From: Trichobilharzia regenti
Taxonomy: Eukaryota > Platyhelminthes > Trematoda > Strigeidida > Schistosomatidae
Assembly (NCBI GenBank): GCA_944472135.2
Contig: OX235265.1
Span: forward strand, 55,935,112-55,999,111
DNA length: 64,000 nucleotides
Reading direction: 5' to 3'
The number at the start of each line of letters is the position of its first letter. Position 1 is the first letter of the stretch. Position numbers and translations under genes: made by a program. The notes below the pieces were generated by a model. That model searched no databases, had not been told where the DNA came from, and worked only from the letters and a program-made list of their open reading frames with translations. Shown piece after piece: positions 1 through 12,300 of this stretch.

Positions 1-1480
1 GATGCGATTGTGTTCTTCTACAATTCTAAGGAGCCATTCAACAATGGCCATTCAGTTTTCTGCACTTGGGCTTAATCAAATTATATAAATACGACTGTAC
101 AGCTTGAAAATGAAGTCGTTGAAAAGAAATTTCTTCGCTGAATAAAAACTGTGTTTTTACTTATGAATAAATGGGTATTTTTCGAGATTTAATCAAATTA
201 GAAGAACAAATTCTGATTTGCGGAATTCTCTTTTTATATTCTACGGTTTTACGTAATATACTATCAGTGTGAATTTTTCATTCAGCTACCAGTCTATGAA
301 TCCTTGGTTTGACTAATTTATTACCTGTTTTTCCCTATGCAACTGGGTCGCATTACCAGCCCTACTACAAGAGGCGTAGCTTCTTATTTCGTTTATGAAA
401 AATGTATTTTGTGTAGTTCAGTTCTATATGACATATATACTCCCGGTTAGTGATAGTCCTTCAGGCTTACTGACTAGAGTGTCATAGATAGGACTAAAAA
501 CATGTTCTATCCTTACAAACTAACTCTTGGAAATATGAGTTTAAATATAGAAAACAAAGAATAAGATGGATTAGCACTTAGGGTTGTTTTTGTTCTATCC
601 AGAAAAAGTTTTATATCTGGCTATCGTTTAGGAGAATCGCCCAGAGAATAAGTCTGAAATCAACTTTGGGAAAAACAATATTTCGCAAGCGAATTTGTCA
701 TGATGTTTGATGGATGATAGGTAACAGTGAAATACAGGAAGATTATTGTCCTCTATAAGATTCATTGAATGTACTTACATCTCAGTGAATAATGATGTTT
801 CCATTGTAATTAAATATGTAATTTAAACATGTGTCAGACAGCGGTATTCATCTATAGGAAAATGTTTCATGGAAGGTGACAAAATAATTAAATACTGAAT
901 AGTTTTTCAACCAATAAATGAGTTTTTAAAGGGCTTACTTGGGTTTATGTCAGCCCAAGCCAAATTTAAATTCAAACGTAGTCTATTTATTTAAAAACGG
1001 TGCATTTTTATTCTCATCATATAAGCTACTGATAATGGAATTACTTTGAGATTCTAATTACTGTTTTATATGTTCTACCTGGGGGGTATAAAACAGTAGA
1101 CCATCCAATGTTGCAATGAGCATTTTTTTCGTTACTGATGACCAACAGCTGGACAGTTAAAGAGTTTAGTTTCCTAGGATCCGGGGTTCCTGCTTTTTTT
1201 TGTAAGTGATATTATTCTAGTGTAAAGATTATTTAACAAATAAATATCATAACATTTATGCAGTAAAGCTAGCTTTAGAAGTACGTGGAAAATGAAATAT
1301 CTTTCACTTCATATTACAGCAGTCATAAGCGCAAATTGAAATTTAGAGCATAATTGTACAATTCTATAAACCACTGATGGACTGATATGAGTATTTGAAT
1401 ACCACTCACATCAACTGGTTGCGCTTACTTTACTAATTGAGGTGAACAAAATACCGAACGGTCGTTTCATTCAAGCGCAT
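1..1480. other. AT-rich stretch without recognised features
   Basis: I see no long open frame, no recognised repeat and no RNA gene here. It lies downstream of the NAP1L-like gene, whose minus-strand transcript ends near 9.2 kb. Confidence 0.5.
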
Positions 1481-1891
1481 CTACACTGTGTCCAATGTGA
1501 CTGTCTTCAGAAAGCCAAATCGGTTCAAACCACCTGTATTCCGACTAGCGAACAAGATGTGATCAGCAGATTTCCAGTTTGTTTCAACGTGCTCACTCAG
1601 TTCCCTTATAGCTAACCAGGATTCAGGTAGACTGAGCTGATACATCTCTATCGAACTGAGCAAATCGTGCACATTTTGCATCATATTCTTCTGGCCAGCA
1701 AACACTAGTGGTTCATTTGAATGGTATTCAACCACTTTTATCAACCGATTAGTAGCAGATACTACCGTGCATTTATGCTTGCTTTCTTGATTACCACTTC
1801 TGGCATCAAGTAGATCACATTTTGTTGTTTGAATGTCAGTTTCCAGATGAAATTGTAGTGGAATTTCGTTTCGTAATGTGTAAATTGCAAA
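1481..1891 (-). CDS. Possible exon or ORF remnant, unidentified
   Basis: A minus-strand frame stays open for 137 codons between an upstream TGA and a TAG at 1481. The composition is balanced and protein-like, with runs such as ESWLAIRELSEHVETNWKSA, rather than the Lys/Asn/Ile/Phe excess of random AT-rich frames. There is no upstream ATG in frame before an internal Met-Met pair, and no splice acceptor directly after the TGA; an internal AG near 1770 could serve. It could be the last exon of a gene lying downstream of NAP1L on the same strand, or chance. I do not recognise a family. Confidence 0.3.
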   Translation of the reverse strand, partial: FAIYTLRNEIPLQFHLETDIQTTKCDLLDARSGNQESKHKCTVVSATNRLIKVVEYHSNEPLVFAGQKNMMQNVHDLLSSIEMYQLSLPESWLAIRELSEHVETNWKSADHILFASRNTGGLNRFGFLKTVTLDTV

Positions 1892-2106
1892 TCATGAATT
1901 AATTTGCAAACTACGAAATCTGATTCAAACTTCAGAGTATAACCAGAAGGCGAATAAATTTTTTATTTATGTGTTCTAAGATATAAACTTTAAACTTACC
2001 ATAACAAAACATAAAATAAGTGACAAAGAACAACTAGGGGATATTCTGTAATTTGACTTATATATATGTATATGTTACATTCTCAAAAGAATCAGTCTTT
2101 TTTTAG

Positions 2107-2446
2107 TTGGAGGATTTTATCATGAGCTGACATCAGTAAGAGAACCAATGGAAAACCTGCAGGGAGTACTGGATATCTGTTTCGTCAGACCAGCTTGGGA
2201 CTCTTCAGCAGCACACACTTACCGCCAGGGTTCGAACCCAGGACCTTCTGGTTACAAGGCTAGCGAGTTTGTAGACCATTAAGCCACTGGGACCCGATCC
2301 AATGACCAGCTCATGAATTCCAACTTCTACCAATTCATGACATGGCGCAAACACTTCGCAGTGTCTTCTTGTATGAATCACTGCCTCACTTTCGACCTGC
2401 TGTACCCTACTGGTCATGGCTTCCCACTAGAACCCCAGGTCACTGC
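2107..2446 (-). mobile_element. Sm-alpha-like hammerhead SINE, copy 1
   Basis: A repeat of about 340 bp recurs near 19.7, 25.1, 48.7 and 50.1 kb. Read on the minus strand it has a tRNA-like promoter part (A-box-like TGGCTTAATGGT, B-box-like GGTTCGAACCC), then a hammerhead-like fold, then a conserved end containing GATGTCAGCTCATGA. The layout matches the schistosome Sm-alpha SINE type, whose RNA is self-cleaving. This copy has a mutated stem III. Family membership is inferred from layout and motif. Confidence 0.7.
2166..2214 (-). ncRNA. Hammerhead ribozyme-like motif in SINE copy 1
   Basis: On the minus strand stem I is GTGCTG pairing with CAGTAC (6 bp), the core is CTGAAGA and GAAA, stem II is GTC/GAC, and the cleavage triplet is ATC. 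Stem III is broken compared with the copy at 25.1 kb, so activity is doubtful. Confidence 0.55.
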
Positions 2447-3493
2447 CTTATGATTTAATACATTATTACATTTTAGTCCGTGAATTTTCGGCTGTTTTCA
2501 ATCCCATCCTAATAAAAGTGAATGATAGTGAATGAAGCTTCCCTGCAAGTTTGTCATCCATCTACAACCGGGAATCCGAATAAGAATATTTGCTCTTTTC
2601 TCATAAAATGTCGTATTATTTCTTATTTCCTTTTCACAAAAATGAGGTAGTTAGTGATGAAAGAAACTTTAATTTTCGAGCTTTGAACTTTCAGTAGCCA
2701 TGGTTTTGCTTTTAAGCGGCTGGGTTACATACCTCTTGCCAAACCTTTATTTTTTCCAGTCTTACTATCGGTCAATAGACTAGGCGAAGTGTTGCAGTAT
2801 GTCGGCCAGGAATAGAACGCGGTCCTTCTGATGGCTGCAGAAAATAATAACTTTTATGTCTTTCATTCAGTGAAAGTCACTCCTGAGGAATTAAGCTTTC
2901 ATTGTTATTGAATTTTATTTTTAAAATAACTGAAATCTTTCAATGGCTTCATGAAATTCTAATAGTCTTCCCTTGATTCCGGATTCGCAGAAAACGAACG
3001 GGTCGTGCTCCACATAGCTTTTGAATACAGCACGTACTTGAGTGAAATATCTATCAGTCGTTAATTAGAACTTTAGTATTTATCAGGTGAACGATCCCTT
3101 GGCATAAGCTATTTCATAAGAAAACCATTTCTGTCTTGATAGTGGATTTACGGCAGAGTTTACTCCAATATTTGCAACTAATGCAGACATACCTATTGAA
3201 TGACTTCAGAAAGAAAATCGATTCGAATGAATGAGTCAGTTTTTCAGATTGAGTCTAACCGAATATTGGAAATTCGGACGTAAAAAGCTAATAAATTCGA
3301 AGAAGAAGAAGAACAATGGGGAATTAATAATTAAAGTGGTAGGACAATTACAGGAGAGACTTTCAGACTGTTCACGAACTTTCGAATCACTCTGAACATG
3401 GTGACTCAGTCTTAGGTTTAAAACATTTGTGTTTGTCTTCCTGCTTGCTTGTCTATCTGTCGATATATATAATATATTATCGAATATATTCGA
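2447..3493. other. No recognised features
   Basis: AT-rich sequence. I see no supported gene or repeat. Confidence 0.4.
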
Positions 3494-3790
3494 TCCATTG
3501 GTTCCAAGTGGAACATGCAACTTCAGCAACCTATCTCCATTGCGTTCCCTTCTGCGTCATTAATCTTATCTCGTTGCTCACAAGCTTTATTTCCTCTTCA
3601 CATGATATCTTCCATGTCACGCTCGAACCTGCACCCAACTCATCTCTTGCAATTCGCATTCCACTTAACTGCCGGAAAGGTGATGTTACTAAATACTTTC
3701 TTTCGCGTATGTCCGATCCGTCTTCATTCGTGCTGACTGTAGCTGATAGGATGCAGTTTAGGTAAGAGAAAGCGGTGAATTTCATTCACA
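3494..3790 (-). mobile_element. RTE (SR2-like) LINE, 3' end fragment
   Basis: The minus strand encodes the C-terminal end of an RTE-type polyprotein (VTWKISCEEEIK aligns with VTWKRSCEEEMK of the copy at 33-35 kb). It is followed by the family's 3' signature, a tail like TGTTCCACTTGGAAC. Only the last 0.3 kb is present, a typical 5'-truncated LINE insertion. Confidence 0.7.
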
Positions 3791-5039
3791 CTTCTGTCAT
3801 TTATGGTGTTCATTGTAGGTAGGTAATCTTGATTACCTCTGTATTTTCTTTATTTACGTGAAGTGCCATGTTCACTGCCTCTGCTGAAAACTTATTTGTT
3901 ATCCGCCAGCACAACAACTATGAAATAGTACACTTGTTAAAAGAAAACTACCAAACATTTTACAGAAGTTCTGTTCATGTCTGATAATAAATATTTGTAT
4001 ATACATGTTATAGTTATACATGTCATATAGTAATCAGATTGAAAGCCGTAAGATTATGAGGTTAGCCAGTTGAATTTTAAGTCAGTGGGCTGGAATTCAA
4101 CCACCCATGAATTCTAACTTATGCCACTTCTCTACATATCGCAACCTTCAAGCAACGAACTCTTACTTGGCGACCAAATATTTTAAAACTATTCTGTCGA
4201 ATATTGACGACAGTTCATTTGAAGTCTTACCCTATCTGTTTATCATTTTTATGCCACATGATTTCTTTTCGCTTTATCATTTAATTTTGTGATATGATTC
4301 GTTTTTTGAAGTAGAATCTGTAATTTATACTTTGGGATTATGAAATTTGCCATTTTTGTTGCAATGTATACGAGTGTTTATGAAAACACTTGAAGTGACA
4401 AACTGTCGTTGATTTTAATACTGAGCTATATAAATACATATATATATGCAATAGACGATGAAAACAAATCTTAAACCTCATTCTTATTGAGAAAATTTAA
4501 AGTAAAAAAGTGAAATGAATCCACTTGATTCTACAATGTTTAGTACTGGCAATTTAAACACTTGCTGTCGTACTATTTTCTTTTACTCAACAGTGAGAGA
4601 TGAAACATTCGACAAAATGTCACTGGCTCATTTTTCATCGCTAATTTTTTTGTTCTGGCAATAGTCATAACTTCAGTAAAACCAGTCATTACATCTCCCA
4701 AGTTGTTAATGTTAAATCCTGTTTTTTACACTTTACTAATCAACTGGAACTCAGTTACTGCTGATGAATGAAAACAATGAGCATGAATAGATGCCATTTT
4801 CGAATTCACTTAAACCTCATTAATAATTTGAAATTTATTCCTCTCAAAATGCTTGATCTCCAGAATGTGGACAAGGTGAAATTAGATCAGTTCTTGATCT
4901 TGGCGGCCTGCTTAAATCTTGGGCTACCAATTACCTTAAACATTACAAATCATATTGCATCTAATTTCTCATTTCTAATTGATTTTTAATCAATAAATCT
5001 TATTCAAATATGACCTCAAATCGGATTATTTATTCTCGT
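3791..5039. other. No recognised features
   Basis: AT-rich. Short open frames such as 4768-4989 look random (rich in Leu, Asn and Ile) and are not supported. Confidence 0.4.
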
Positions 5040-5146
5040 GAATATCTAATATCTTAAAACCTACTGATCTGCAACTCCATAAAAAAGACAAGAAAAAGCA
5101 TCATGCCGGCTGGCAGAGAGCATTAAAAAATACCCCTATTCAATTC

Positions 5147-6550
5147 ATGACTGTTCCCGCAATTATGAGTACCAATTGTCGCTCCCTGCCGGCTAAAATT
5201 AACTGTCTTCAATCGCTGGTGTCTTCCATTATATATCATAATACTGGGATCATATCACTTCAAGAAACATGGCTTCATGATCTATATGATGACAATCTAG
5301 TGTATCTAAATAATTTCAAATTTTACCGACAAGATCGGTGTAGTTCCAGGAAGAAACGCGGTGGCGGTGTCGCCATCTTCATCAATTCACAATGGTGTAC
5401 GTCTAATAATGTATGTTTCAAATTCTCTAGTGACAATATTGACTGTCTCACCGTTAAGTGTCGACCTAAACATTTGTCAAAATACAACTACATTTACATC
5501 TCGAACATGTATATTGCTCCTGGATGCAACTCCACAGAATTATCTTTATTTGCGGATGAATTTACTTCCCTTGCTGCCACCTCCTTCGGAAATTCCTTGT
5601 CTATAGTTACTGGTGATTTTAATTCTAGTGATCACAGCTTCCTAATTTCACTTGGACACGATAATATTGTCAACTTCCCGACTAGAATGGACAACACTCT
5701 TGATCTTGTGTTTACAAACGATGCAGGAATATTTGAAGCTCGAAAAAGAGCCCCACTACTAAATTCAGATCACTGTATCATAAGAATATTGCCCAAAGTA
5801 TATGGAAAGCAGCACAAAAGGGTCTTCTCACACCTTGGAAAGAAAACACAACACAGATGTTATTCCCATGACAACATACTGAATCTAAGGTCCATGTTAA
5901 AAGACACAAACTGGGATTTATTTACTGAACAAGCTCTTGATAACACAATTGCCAACATAACACATTATCTTAATTTCTGTCTTGATGTTTGTTGTCCAAA
6001 AGAGACAATCTTCTTAAAATTCGATCGCTTCTCCTCTTCTCAACTCAAAAAGCTCCGCCGTGAAAAAGAAAGGTTGTTCAAAATGAAAAACAAATCTGGT
6101 GTTAAGAGAATGAACACTTTGATTAAGCTTGAATTACAAAGATTGAATGCTCTCTATAACCAGAAGTTTCTTTCATGTAAATCCCCATCAAATATGTGGA
6201 AGTTATTAAAGGAAATCACAGGTGGTAAGCAAATGATGAATGATATTTCTGTAGATGTTAACATGCTTAATGAATCCTTCATATGTATCCCAGCAAATGT
6301 TATGATTCCTAACTCAAATAGTGTAAACAATGACTGCTTCTCATGCTTTAACACGAATGATGTCCTCAAGTGTCTTCAATCTCTCAAGCCTACTCAGTCC
6401 CTCGGTCCTGATGGTGTTCCTGCTGTTATCCTTAAGAAGTGTGCCGACATCTTGTGTTCCCCCTTAACTGACATTTTCAACGAATCGTTTTCCAAAAGTA
6501 TTATACCTGAATCATGGAAAAATATCAAGATCGTTCCAGTGCCTAAATAA
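5147..6550 (+). pseudogene. CR1-like ORF2, endonuclease and N-terminal RT part
   Basis: This 467-codon frame begins with an apurinic-type (EEP) endonuclease that nicks target DNA for target-primed reverse transcription. The expected catalytic positions are all present: N10 in TNCRSL, E40 in LQETW, the GGGVAIF segment, GDFN at residues 156-159 and SDH at 207-209. After a basic linker (about 290-330) the frame enters the RT N-terminal region (LGPDGVPAVILKK, then ESWKNIKIVPVPK) and stops at TAA, where related elements continue. The start is arbitrary because the element may extend 5'. The single stop suggests recent decay. Confidence 0.85.
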
Positions 6551-6600
6551 ACAAGTGGACCTAATGTTAAGTTTAGACCCATTTCAATTACCTCACCTTT

Positions 6601-7812
6601 TTGAAAGTTATGGAAAGACTTATTTTACTTAATCTTGATCCCTCTTTAAAACCTTTCAACGACCCCAACCAGTTTGCTTATAAACATAGTAGGAGTACGT
6701 TAGATGCCGCTGTCGTCCTCCACCATAGCATAGTCTCTAGTTTAGATAAAGGAGCTAAATACGTTCGCTGTGCCTTCCTTGATTACACATCTGCATTTGA
6801 CTCTGTTCCCAGGTCTCTCTTGCTAAGTAAGCTTGCTGCAACACAGGCTGAAAGCTGGACAAATAAGTGGTTGCATTCCTATTTTTCTGAAAGGAAGCAG
6901 TACACCGTCTACAATGGAAAATCCTCCACTACCTCACTTACTTTAGCTGGTGTTCCTCAAGGTGCTGTTCTTTCTCCCTTTCTGTTTTCGTTTTTCTTAC
7001 ATGACTTGCCTCATTCTGATGTAGCCACTTTTGTTAAGTATGCCGATGACCTCTCGGTTTCTATGCCTGTCAACTCTCAGTCAGATTGTTCCAAATTAAA
7101 TAACTTTCTGTCGGAAATTAGTCAGTGGTCCTCTTCAAACGGACTTAAGCTTAATCCGTCTAAATGTCAGGTAGTCAATTTCACTTTCAGACGTAAATGT
7201 GACCTACAGCAACTAGTTAGCTCACATGGCCCCACTATCATTGACGGCACAGAGGTTGAAAATACATCTAATGTCAAGTACCTTGGGCTGAGTTTTTCCA
7301 CCGATCTTTCCTGGTCTTCCCACATCTTGCTAGTTACTAGAAAGATGTTTCGCTTAACGTTCTACATTAGGAAATTTAGGCAGTCTGGCATAAAGCAGTC
7401 TTTTCTTTCTCAGTTTGTAAATTCTTGTATTCTACCCATCCCCCTTTACTGCTCCCCATTAGTCTTTCCTGGACTACTTAAGAAAGACTTTGCTTCGCTG
7501 AGAAGGGCACTAAAAGCCGTTAGTAGGGCAAGTGGGATATCGTTAAACCAACTGGTTAACACTATTGTAGATAGACATATAATGTCATGTAAGAAACTAG
7601 CGAATACAATATTGTCGGACCCCGAGCATCCTCTCTATACGCATCTATCTCCTTGCATTTCATCTGGTAGAACTAGAAGCAGCTATAGGAGGCTATATGC
7701 TAGGACTACCAAATACAAAAACTCCACAATACCATATCTGGCACAGCTGTTATGTGATGAGAAATCCGTTAGGTATGACACGATAAACTTACTGCGGCAC
7801 TCTAACAAATAG
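6601..7812 (+). pseudogene. CR1-like ORF2, reverse transcriptase part
   Basis: This is the continuation of the preceding frame after a 1-nt shift. It holds the RT palm motifs: FLDYTSAFDSVP (motif A aspartate), GVPQGAVLSPFLF (motif B) and KYADDLSVS with catalytic YADD at residues 147-150. The thumb follows (KYLGLSFSTDLSWS), then a C-terminal domain of about 200 residues, with the stop at 7810-7812. The RT copies the element RNA at the nicked target. The two ORFs together give the usual length for this family. The frame shift at the T-run near 6600 separates it from the endonuclease. Confidence 0.85.
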
Positions 7813-8130
7813 TCCCATTAGTTTTTGTTTTCCTTTCCTCGTTACTATTACACTGTTGTTCTCATCTTTTATCACACATCAACTTTATTTTTCATATCCT
7901 CTGGTGCATTGTTTGAAATGTAAACTCTACGCTGTTTTTTTTATTTTTATTTATTTTATTTATTATTTATTTTATTTTTATTTATTTATCTCTTGATTTT
8001 AAAAATCTTATAAAATTTATGAGGTAATTAGATGCAATATACTGTAATGCACGCTGAAAATTCCATACCTGTACCACAAATACCGTTTGGACTAAAGCTG
8101 CTAATATTATTACTATTATTATTAAAAAAA

Positions 8131-9230
8131 AGTTCGATGATTGTAAATATAGTAGTCATATATACTTCTGTTACTAGGACAGAATAACTTTGGATAGAAA
8201 ACTGAGTTCATAGTATGGTGCATTGTATAACTCAAGATGTTTTGAATATCAGTGGACTTTTACTTTTTGTTTCGAAATCTAACACCTCTGACTGATTTAG
8301 GTTTTCGCGAAACTGTCTATATGTATCTGCTATATGTTTACAAAACTTCTATCTACCAAAATACTTGAACTCTTCTTAATTCCTTATTGTTTTAATCAGG
8401 TCAACTTACCAATACATGAACTCGAGCACACATTTAATTAGCTTTCAAGATAACGCTATGCAACTGTTGGAGTAAATGAAAAAAAATACATTCAGTTGGT
8501 TCTCTTTTCAAATGCAACAACGCCACGTCACATGATATACTTCAGATTACTATTTTATATGTAAATCCTTTACAAAGACGAAATAATTTAGAAATAAATA
8601 CGCTGAAAATTTCTTTACTGTGTATCCACATGTTGTCTGAAATAAAGCTTTATTATTAAAAAAATGAATGTATTTATTGTTAAAAAAGACTAAATATCAA
8701 CATTTCCTGAACAACTTAATTTAAGCCTTGATTGACACTTTGTACTATGGGTTTCATTAGTTCTGTTTAGAATCATGAATATAAACACGCCTCCGCATCT
8801 ATTACAGACTATATATTTGCTGAGTACAAATAAATATGAGGATTCTAATACTGTGTCTTAGGATTTAGGAGCCGATAAGAGTGAACTTATACCCTTATTT
8901 GATTATGCTATTTAGTGAAGCGTATTTCTAAACTTTACAAAACATCCCTCACAGTTATTGACAGACCTTACCGTCAAGGCATTCAAACTACGCTTCTTGC
9001 ATATACATAACAAGTCGTTCCTTGAGTCCAGAACTTCCTGTAGGCTTACTTCTAAAATACGACACATTGTCATATTATTTAACTAAATGACAGATTAATA
9101 TTTAATGTTAACTAGGTGGAGCAGTTACTGTTGTACAATCGATTTGTATACAGGGGTTTTTAAACAAAAATAAAATTAAGTAATGGATGTACTTTGCTGT
9201 TCATACAAAAATAAATGTCCATTTGGGTTC
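8131..9230. other. Spacer between CR1 LINE and NAP1L 3' end
   Basis: AT-rich with no supported gene. An AATAAA occurs on the plus strand near 8641, but no plus-strand gene is visible to go with it. Confidence 0.4.
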
Positions 9231-9243
9231 ATTTAATGAAAAC

Positions 9244-9249
9244 TTTATT
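9244..9249 (-). terminator. Poly(A) signal AATAAA of the NAP1L-like gene
   Basis: AATAAA on the minus strand lies 74 nt after the TGA at 9323-9325, which is a usual place for the polyadenylation signal of this gene. Confidence 0.65.
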
Positions 9250-9322
9250 TCTATCCCCATATGTATAATTAACTACAAGATTTTTCTAATGAACAGCCAG
9301 TAACAAAAACAACAATGTCTCT

Positions 9323-9376
9323 TCATACATCATTTTCACGAGTTACTTGTTCCGATACTTCCTGATGTTCTTCTGC
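9323..9376 (-). CDS. NAP1L: NAP1L exon 12 (terminal)
   Basis: The acceptor is TTTAAACAG and 17 codons rich in Glu/Gln follow, ending in TGA at 9323-9325. It forms the end of the acidic C-terminal tail. It enters in phase 0, matching exon 11. Confidence 0.8.
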   Translation of the reverse strand, partial: AEEHQEVSEQVTRENDV

Positions 9377-12300
9377 CTGTTTAAAGCAAATATATTATAA
9401 ATATTCATTTTAAATGTCAGAGTTTCATGTGTAATGGACACATCAAACCATAACTCAAAGCGTATATTTAAAAAACACACTGTGCCTTCAATTGAATGCT
9501 AGATTTTGACACAAAATTAGCCGTCATGTTCCCAGCAATGAGCGTATCATCGGACTAGAGTTTGACTAGTTAAAATGCAAGTCGTTAGTGACAACACGGT
9601 GATTATTATTTTGGTGAATTCTAATAGATATACCACTAATTTTGACGAGTAGCTGCTACCTTACAGCGAATGTGGAATTTGCAAATCACAAAGACGAAAC
9701 CAGTTATACAAGCTGAAACAAATGATTTGCAAACCTTAATATTCTAGACTAATAGCATTAAAACTAAAGTTGATTATTATGTTATTGCAAGTTTTCCGAA
9801 CATTTGTCCTCTGGAGTACCCCATCATACATCACGAATGTCTTATCTCTTTCAGGTACTTGAAAACAAAACTATTTTCCACGGTTACAATGAAGTAGCAA
9901 CGTGCTTCCATGAGCATAAAACCTTTGTGTTCCTTACCTTCTCACTTTGTCTACTTGAATTCCCATTTCTACTAATACTTTTCACTAAGTAGTATTTTCA
10001 CCTTTTCCTAAATCTGTAAAGGTAAGGATAGTGTCTGAACTAACTTGTTTTGTAAGCACAAAGTAGGCTTCTTAATACGGATTCCCACAGCCTCAGCAAT
10101 ATTTAGTAAACGAACTCTTGAGGCGAAAATAAGATTTGTTGGTATGCGGTAAATAACCCTGAAAGCCTGGTTAACATCAATCTTGTGTTCTGTATCCATA
10201 AGATGAGACAGAATAGAACCACGAATAGATTTTGTTTGTCCTTTACTCAACCACACAGAGTGATGTTCGGAAATCCAACGAGAAACATGCCTAATTGTGT
10301 GACCCATGTAACTGGCTCCACAACAGCAGTTAGATTGGTAGATATACATGGAAGAGGCGGAATTAGGCAGTTTATCTTTTACTCCAGAACACAAAATGGG
10401 GATGCTTTTGAAGGAAGAGCGTGATTTAGCAGCAGGGAACGCTCTTTTTACCGCATTCCTAAGGCGTCGTGTTAGTATCATTCAGACATCTTGGAAAAAC
10501 AAAATAAGTGAGCAGCATTTTGGATTAAAATTACTCAACGAATATTTGAAGAACAGCTCAAGGTTCAGTGAACCAAAGACTACTGTTGACTTCATCCACC
10601 AGTGTATTGAAACAAACCGGTATCCTTAATCCTATTGGAAATCTCTGGATTCGACTGAAAAGATAGAGAAACATCTGGCGGAAACATTGAGGAGACTGAA
10701 ACAACAAGGCTTTATCTCACAGTCAGAATACATCACTGAAGCCCACTGGAACGTTCACACCAAGATTATATGGTTCGCCTAAAGTGCACAGTATTAGATA
10801 TGTTGAATTCACCATACCATCCCGTAGCCAAATGGTTAGTCGCATTCTTACAGCCTCTTCATACCGAGTTGGTGAAACACAGTGTATAGGTTACTTTTGG
10901 ATTTATTGAAAGAATGAAAGACTTAAATGTTGACAATAAACTCGATATCATTTGACGCATCTTCCTTATTCACCAATGTACCACTTATGGAAACAGTGGA
11001 TTTTGTATGTGAAGAGCTCATAAGCCGAAACATCGATGTTGGCGTTCCTATATCTTTTATGAAAGAGCTTCTCTTGAAATGCACAATGAATGTCCACTTT
11101 TTATTTAATTAGGAATTATATAGACAAATCGATGGCGTGGCAATGGGGTCACCACCAGGACCCATTCTAGCCTACATTTTCCTTGCGAAACTAGAAGATG
11201 AGCCTTTGAAGGATGTTATTAATGAACTCGAATTCTATTGCCGGTACATGGATGATACATTTTTAATTATGAAAAATGAGAAGGAAGCAAAGAACATCCT
11301 GGATAAATTTAACGAGGTTCATCCGGCAGTAAATTTTACTATTGAGAAAGGAAAAGACTCTAGTATTTGATGTTTAGACGTCCTTATGACCAGGAAAGAG
11401 GATGGCACAATAAGAAGTGTATATAGAAAACCTACATCAACGGGTCGGTATAGTCATTTTTTCAGCTTTGTGACCTTGAAATACAAATGCAATCTGATAA
11501 AGTGCTTGGTCCATAGAGCAAGAGTAATCTGCTCTGATGAATGTCATAATGAAGAACTTAATAATATTAAAAGGTTGCTAAGTGAAAATGGTTATCCGGA
11601 AAAGTTTATTGATAAGAATATGAATCTAAAATCAAAGCAGCCCAGGTTACCAAAAGTTCCAAAAAATGCCTTAGTTTTACAAATGCAGTTCCTTGGGGAT
11701 AACGTTAGCGAGATACTAAAACAGCGCCTTAGAATTGCGTTAAAAAGAGCATTCCATGCTGCTGAATTACGCCCTTCCTTCAAAAGCACTCCCATTTTGT
11801 GTTCTGGAGTAAGAGATTAACTGCCTAATTCCGCCTCTTCCATGTGTATCTACCAATATAACTATTCCTCTGGAGTCGGTTACATAGGTATGAATAATTA
11901 GTCAAACAGTATTAAATTTGAATCGCGTGCAGAGGGTAGCAATCATTAGAAATGTGAGCATGTGAGCAAATAATTTCGTAAAAAGCCTAGTGGGACTTTT
12001 GGTCACCAGGAACTTATATTCATTTCATTCTTTTGAATTTATTTCCATGTTAGATGAGTTTATCTGATATAACCCAATGAGGCATTAATAATAACTTAAA
12101 GGCATTTCTTTTTCATAATCTACAATTCATAATCACTTCAGTTTATCTACACAACTTCATAACGTTGCTAGAAATGTTTCTGCTTTCTCCTGCTTTAATA
12201 CAGTTTTTCATTCTAAGTTCTCCGGAACCCTTCATGGATTACTGAGTGATTGTAAGCCTGAAAATGTAGGAAGTTTGAGTATGAAGCAAGCAAATTCAAA

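Larger units (their letters stand above)
5040..8125 (+). mobile_element. CR1/Jockey-group non-LTR retrotransposon (SR1/Perere-like), near-intact ORF2
   Basis: The element comprises an endonuclease plus reverse transcriptase ORF2, a 3' UTR of about 0.3 kb and a terminal ATT-rich tail near 8100-8125. The ORF is broken by only one in-frame TAA (6548-6550) and one lost T in a T-run near 6600. The 5' limit is uncertain; no ORF1 is visible upstream, so it is probably 5'-truncated. Its 3' UTR end (8050-8095) matches the tail of the SINE at 51.2 kb. Confidence 0.85.

Noticed and set aside
10185..10424. Plus-strand ORF of 79 codons
   Set aside because: Antisense shadow of the PLE GIY-YIG fragment on the minus strand.
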